Source of the DNA: JANXSF01 sp043745195
GTDB lineage: Bacteria; Acidobacteriota; Terriglobia; Bryobacterales; Bryobacteraceae
Direction: 5' to 3'
Length of the DNA: 64,000 nucleotides
NCBI GenBank assembly: GCA_043745195.1
Contig: JAYTTF010000122.1
Coordinates: 1-64,000, forward strand
Shown: positions 62,986 through 64,000 of the stretch, piece by piece
Layout: every line of letters starts with the position of its first letter
How positions within the stretch are numbered: position 1 is the first letter of the stretch
Program-made: the position numbers and the translations under genes
The notes under the pieces: generated by a model
What the model was told of the DNA's origin: nothing
Databases searched by the model: none
Seen by the model: only the letters and a program-made list of their open reading frames with translations

Positions 62986-63606
62986 ATGAAACTGTTGATT
63001 GCTTTAAGCGTACTTGCCTCTCTTGCTCCAGCTGCTGGCTGGAAAGAATTGTTCAATGGAAAGGACACTGCCGGCTGGAAGATGACGGGGCCGGGAAAGT
63101 TTACTGTGGATAGCGGCCTGTTGAAGACAGAAGGCGGAATGGGGCTGCTTTACTATGAGGGGGCGAAATTCGGCAACACGACTATTAAGGTTGTTTTCAA
63201 AACCAGTGGCGAGAAGGACAATTCCGGAATCTATATTCGTATGCCGGAAGCACCGCATGACCCCTGGTATGGCGTCCACAACGGTTACGAAGTACAGATT
63301 GATGCGGGTGGGGACGATTGGCATTCCACTGGTGCGATTTATTCGCTTAGCAAAGTCAGCATGCACAATCAGAAACCGGCAGGGCAGTGGAACGTTATGG
63401 AGATTCAATTGAAGGGTCAAACCACCATGGTTAAGGTGAATGGCAAGTTAGTGAATACCTTCCGTGGCGATCAAGCTGGAATTCCGGAACGTAAGCAGTG
63501 GTTTGAACCTATTCGAGGGCCGAGACCTGATTCCGGTTATATCGGCATTCAGAATCATGATGGGCGATCGACTGTATATTTTAAGTCGATCAGTGTGAAG
63601 CAATAA
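62986..63606 (+). CDS. Secreted DUF1080 (3-keto-disaccharide hydrolase-like) protein
   Basis: A 206-residue exported protein. Signal peptide MKLLIALSVLASLAPAAG, then the DUF1080 start WKELFNGKDTAGWKMTGPGK and EKDNSGIYIRMPEAPHDPWY, ending YIGIQNHDGRSTVYFKSISV. This concanavalin-like fold is abundant in Acidobacteriota and Planctomycetota; some members cleave 3-keto-glycosides made by Gfo/Idh/MocA oxidoreductases, such as the one at 43112. Confidence 0.9.
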   Translation: MKLLIALSVLASLAPAAGWKELFNGKDTAGWKMTGPGKFTVDSGLLKTEGGMGLLYYEGAKFGNTTIKVVFKTSGEKDNSGIYIRMPEAPHDPWYGVHNGYEVQIDAGGDDWHSTGAIYSLSKVSMHNQKPAGQWNVMEIQLKGQTTMVKVNGKLVNTFRGDQAGIPERKQWFEPIRGPRPDSGYIGIQNHDGRSTVYFKSISVKQ

Positions 63607-63655
63607 TCGAACGGAACGTTTGGCCCTGTTGTCCCGTTTCCCTTTCGAGTCCAAT

Positions 63656-64000
63656 ATGCGAATTGCTGTAGCGATAGTTTTTTTGATGATCGTGGGTTGT
63701 GCGCGCCGGAGCGATATATTATTTGTTGATCCGGCATTGCTTTCCCTTGTTCCTGCCGATTCCGTGATGCTGGCCGGGATGAAGATGGAAAAAATAAGGG
63801 AGACGGCTGCTTTCAAGAAGTATGCGACGTCCGCCATGTTCAAACAGCCACTGGACAATTTTGAAAAAGAGACGGGCATTGATCCTAGAAAAGATCTTTG
63901 GGAGATCCTGGTGGCTTCCAATGGTAAGGGGAAATCTTTGGTCTTCGCGCGTGGGTCGTTTGCGGGTTCGGGACTGGAGCCCAAAATCGAAAAGCCTGGA
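63656..64000 (+). CDS. Lipoprotein, cut by the window edge
   Basis: The first 115 codons of a gene starting at ATG 63656. The protein begins MRIAVAIVFLMIVGCARR, a lipoprotein signal with Cys15 after the lipobox VGC. The following ALLSLVPADSVMLAGMKMEK looks like the start of a family of acidobacterial surface proteins (often a domain of unknown function). The rest lies outside the window. Confidence 0.8.
   Translation, partial: MRIAVAIVFLMIVGCARRSDILFVDPALLSLVPADSVMLAGMKMEKIRETAAFKKYATSAMFKQPLDNFEKETGIDPRKDLWEILVASNGKGKSLVFARGSFAGSGLEPKIEKPG

Overview
The window looks like a chromosomal segment of an Acidobacteriota bacterium, most plausibly of the Bryobacterales/Solibacter group. This placement is inferred from gene content: a DUF1080 protein, a PQQ-like beta-propeller protein, a twin-arginine Gfo/Idh/MocA oxidoreductase, a neutral-ceramidase-like hydrolase, a TonB receptor, dense short-spaced operons and moderate GC. 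It does not rest on a marker gene. No rRNA, tRNA or CRISPR array was found.

Region by region. 0.4-2.5 kb: a CHAT-domain protein, relics of an AlpA-type regulator and of a BrnT toxin, and an intact HTH antitoxin-like gene. 2.5-7.0 kb (minus strand): a tight operon of an RpiB-like isomerase, DeoC, a GAF/SpoIIE phosphatase and LysA. The first two enzymes carry N-terminal extensions like those of sugar-phosphate-utilizing (SPU) bacterial microcompartment enzymes, but no shell gene is in the window. 7-14.4 kb: a NicO metal transporter, an outer-membrane-barrel protein, a VOC protein, a broken TIGR02147-like regulator, a glycine-rich protein, a membrane MutS-like ATPase, proline dehydrogenase and a small membrane protein.

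14.4-32.0 kb (minus strand) is a complete virion structural module read in one direction: small and large terminase, portal, scaffold, P22-like coat, connectors, tail terminator, tail tube, tail chaperone with a programmed -1 frameshift, a very short tape measure, two distal-tail proteins, a 1311-residue tail hub and a 911-residue protein with a glycosidase-like TIM barrel. No integrase, repressor, replication or lysis gene accompanies it. It is either a decayed prophage or a gene-transfer-agent-like element.

32-36 kb holds MgtC/SapB, an SPFH protein behind an unusual ribosome-site hairpin, an Arc-type regulator, a DUF433 antitoxin whose DUF5615 toxin is broken, and a protein that looks like a helicase/primase ATPase with a lost P-loop. 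36-41 kb is an arginine operon (argF-argH-argR plus a ceramidase-like hydrolase) divergent from nagA, with a candidate ArgR operator over both start codons. 41-49 kb has a quinone-oxidoreductase-type enzyme, a methyltransferase and a fatty-acid degradation operon (SDR, acyl-CoA ligase, FadB/FadJ-type enzyme, Gfo/Idh/MocA). 49.7-55.1 kb is leuABCD with a divergent LysR regulator; LeuA lacks the C-terminal regulatory domain. 55-64 kb contains a PPC-domain protein, YraN, GalT, a beta-propeller protein, a TonB receptor overlapping a DUF58 gene, an APC permease, a DUF1080 protein and the start of a lipoprotein gene cut by the window edge.

Three toxin or regulator genes are broken while their partners or neighbours survive. 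Short GTCCCC-containing repeats are scattered between genes.
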